Positions 5,578 to 6,705 of a DNA stretch of 6,705 bases are shown here, one piece after another. A program made the translations under genes and the position numbers. Origin of the DNA: Synechococcus sp. PL34863bin_39 (GTDB lineage Bacteria; Cyanobacteriota; Cyanobacteriia; PCC-6307; Cyanobiaceae). Location of the stretch: assembly GCA_011523155.1 (NCBI GenBank), contig WTHL01000173.1, positions 1 to 6,705 of the forward strand. The letters are read 5' to 3'. The notes below the pieces were generated by a model. That model ran no database searches and had not been told where the DNA came from. It saw only the letters and a list, made by a program, of their open reading frames with translations. Position 1 is the first letter of the stretch. Each line of letters begins with the position of its first letter.

Positions 5578-6543
5578 TCAGACCTCAGTTTCACCGATGC
5601 CAGCGACCAGGGCAGCACGTGGCACGTTCGGATCTCCGCTGCGACGCATCCGGTTGGCCGCCAGAACCACGCTCCAGCACTGACCGAAATAGATCACCAC
5701 ACCGATCATCCAGACCCACAGAGTGAGGACAAGGACGCCGCCGATCACCCCGTAGGCCTGAAACCGCGTACCAAGCGAGAGAATGCTTCGACTCACCGCC
5801 AGGTTCAGAATGGTGAACAACAATCCGATCAAGACTGAACCCGGAATCAACGGCTTGAGAGGCACACGGCGACTGGGCAACAGGAACTGGAGCAACAGCG
5901 CGAGGGCAGAAAACCCCAAGCAAGGAACGAGAAAACGGCCGAACTTCAGAACGGGAATCAAAGCAAGAAAGTCTGCGAGCCAAGGAAGTGATCGCACAAA
6001 ATCCACCAGGGCAGTGGCAGGAATCATTCGCAGATTTGCACTGATTTGATCAACAACGATCAGGAGACCGATCATCAAAACGACCACAAATGCCTCAAGA
6101 CGGAGTTTGATGAACTGCCAAACATGCTCCTGCCAAGGCCTCGAATCGCGCGGCTTCGGCAGCACTCCATGCCAGATTCGATCAGCGCCACGTTGCAGTG
6201 TGAGATAAACATTTCCGGCGGTGATCAAAAGAACGCCGGCACCCAACAATCCTGCTCCGAAGCCCTGACTCACGAGCTGATCCAATGTTTCCTGCACCAA
6301 AGCAACCACTGAAGGAGGAAAAATCCCAGAGGTGTAATCGATAATTTGCTCACTCAAGCCAACTTGCCTTCCCAAGAGCCAGGATGCAATCGAAATAACG
6401 ATGAGGAGCAAAGGAAAAATGGACTGCAATGTGTAATAAGCAAACGCTGCACTTAAATCAACGCAATCACAACGACACCAACGAAGATAGGCCTGCCACA
6501 ACGAGCGAATGACACGGCTCATGATGGACCGGCGCGTCATCAT
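5578..6543 (-). CDS. YihY/BrkB family inner membrane protein
   Basis: From ATG 6543 the product has 321 residues and about six membrane helices (roughly 31-57, 96-116, 149-168, 202-222, 233-253 and 264-296), the architecture of the YihY/BrkB family. Typical features are DLSAAFAYYTLQSIFPLLL at the start of helix 1, GNVYLTLQRGADRIW after helix 2, LLLQFLLPSRRVPLKPLIPG before helix 5, and YGVIGGVLVLTLWVWM in helix 6. The family was once named for serum resistance in Bordetella and wrongly called ribonuclease BN; its actual role is unsettled, and the product is usually described as a transporter-like or envelope protein. GTG 6555 would add four residues and ATG 6540 would remove one; no strong Shine-Dalgarno decides among them. 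It is the first gene of a two-gene minus-strand unit with the zinc-ribbon protein. Confidence 0.9.
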   Translation of the reverse strand: MMTRRSIMSRVIRSLWQAYLRWCRCDCVDLSAAFAYYTLQSIFPLLLIVISIASWLLGRQVGLSEQIIDYTSGIFPPSVVALVQETLDQLVSQGFGAGLLGAGVLLITAGNVYLTLQRGADRIWHGVLPKPRDSRPWQEHVWQFIKLRLEAFVVVLMIGLLIVVDQISANLRMIPATALVDFVRSLPWLADFLALIPVLKFGRFLVPCLGFSALALLLQFLLPSRRVPLKPLIPGSVLIGLLFTILNLAVSRSILSLGTRFQAYGVIGGVLVLTLWVWMIGVVIYFGQCWSVVLAANRMRRSGDPNVPRAALVAGIGETEV

Positions 6544-6555
6544 TCTGACTCTCAC

Positions 6556-6673
6556 GAGCTACACGCTAGCAACCAGACTCCCCCCTTCCATGATCGTGAC
6601 GAGCTGCTGGTGGGCAGTTCCCCAATGACCGCGTTGCTTCTTCTTCAGGGGGGGGGGTAAAAAAGTTGCCATC
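6556..6673 (-). other. Non-coding leader/promoter region upstream of the BrkB-family gene
   Basis: I see no credible gene on either strand. It must hold the promoter of the minus-strand brkB-like unit, but no convincing -35/-10 pair stands out. It contains a C6 run (6580-6585) and a G10 run (6648-6657) on the plus strand, which could pair in a folded minus-strand leader. It also has a palindromic GCTAGC and a short CTGC/GCAG inverted repeat. Confidence 0.5.
6648..6657. repeat. Homopolymer run of ten G
   Basis: Ten consecutive G on the plus strand (C on the brkB-like sense strand) are followed by TAAAAAAG. The tract lies between the minus-strand terminator and the BrkB-family gene, about 105 bp from that gene's start. 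Such runs are prone to slippage and to sequencing error, so the exact count is uncertain. Confidence 0.85.
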
Positions 6674-6705
6674 AAAAAAGCCGCCCCATCAGGAGCGGCT
6701 TTCTT
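6674..6705 (-). terminator. Intrinsic terminator, most likely for a minus-strand gene beyond the window
   Basis: AAAGCCGC (6677-6684) pairs with GCGGCTTT (6695-6702). After one C/A mismatch two more G-C pairs close an ATCA loop. Read on the minus strand the stem is followed by a TTTTTT tract (6679-6674), the classical form. On the plus strand it ends in TTTCTT, so it may work both ways. No plus-strand gene ends nearby, so it probably ends a minus-strand gene to the right and insulates the brkB-like unit. Confidence 0.85.

Noticed and set aside
6590..6628. 12-codon plus-strand frame in the brkB-like upstream region
   Set aside because: Very short, no ribosome site, and unlike any known peptide.

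Overview
The window looks like a piece of a GC-rich picocyanobacterial chromosome (marine Synechococcus or Cyanobium type). The main clues are a very short single-helix high-light-inducible (Hli/HLIP) protein gene, compact gene packing, frequent TTG starts and weak Shine-Dalgarno signals. The GC-rich base composition argues against low-GC Prochlorococcus. Genus is inferred; no rRNA or other taxonomic marker is present.

Left part (1-2854, + strand). The tail of an unidentified gene ends at 69. A 34-residue hydrophobic mini-protein follows, 11 bp ahead of a complete HrpB-type DEAH-box helicase gene that starts at TTG.

Middle (2855-3172). A short AT-rich regulatory stretch leads into the 46-residue hli gene. 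Its transcript can form two successive hairpins; the second is a textbook intrinsic terminator.

Right-middle (3227-5218, + strand). A tight four-gene cluster runs: two-helix small membrane protein, xseA, xseB and a DUF2834-type membrane protein. The first pair overlaps by 11 bp and the last pair by 8 bp. xseA and xseB encode the two subunits of exonuclease VII, a single-strand DNA nuclease acting in DNA repair and recombination.

Right (5222-6705, - strand). A BrkB/YihY-family six-helix membrane protein gene is followed 17 bp later by a small membrane protein with a four-cysteine zinc ribbon. This pair converges on the xseAB cluster with only 3 bp between the opposing stop codons. Beyond the BrkB start lies about 130 bp of non-coding DNA with a run of ten G, then an intrinsic terminator that most likely ends a minus-strand gene outside the window.

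The larger genes are recognisable housekeeping or conserved-hypothetical families. I see no mobile element, CRISPR array, tRNA or rRNA, and no convincing new multi-gene system. The items most worth a second look are the coupled mini-protein before hrpB, the tandem hairpins after hli, the poly-G tract, and the small membrane proteins attached to xseA and brkB.
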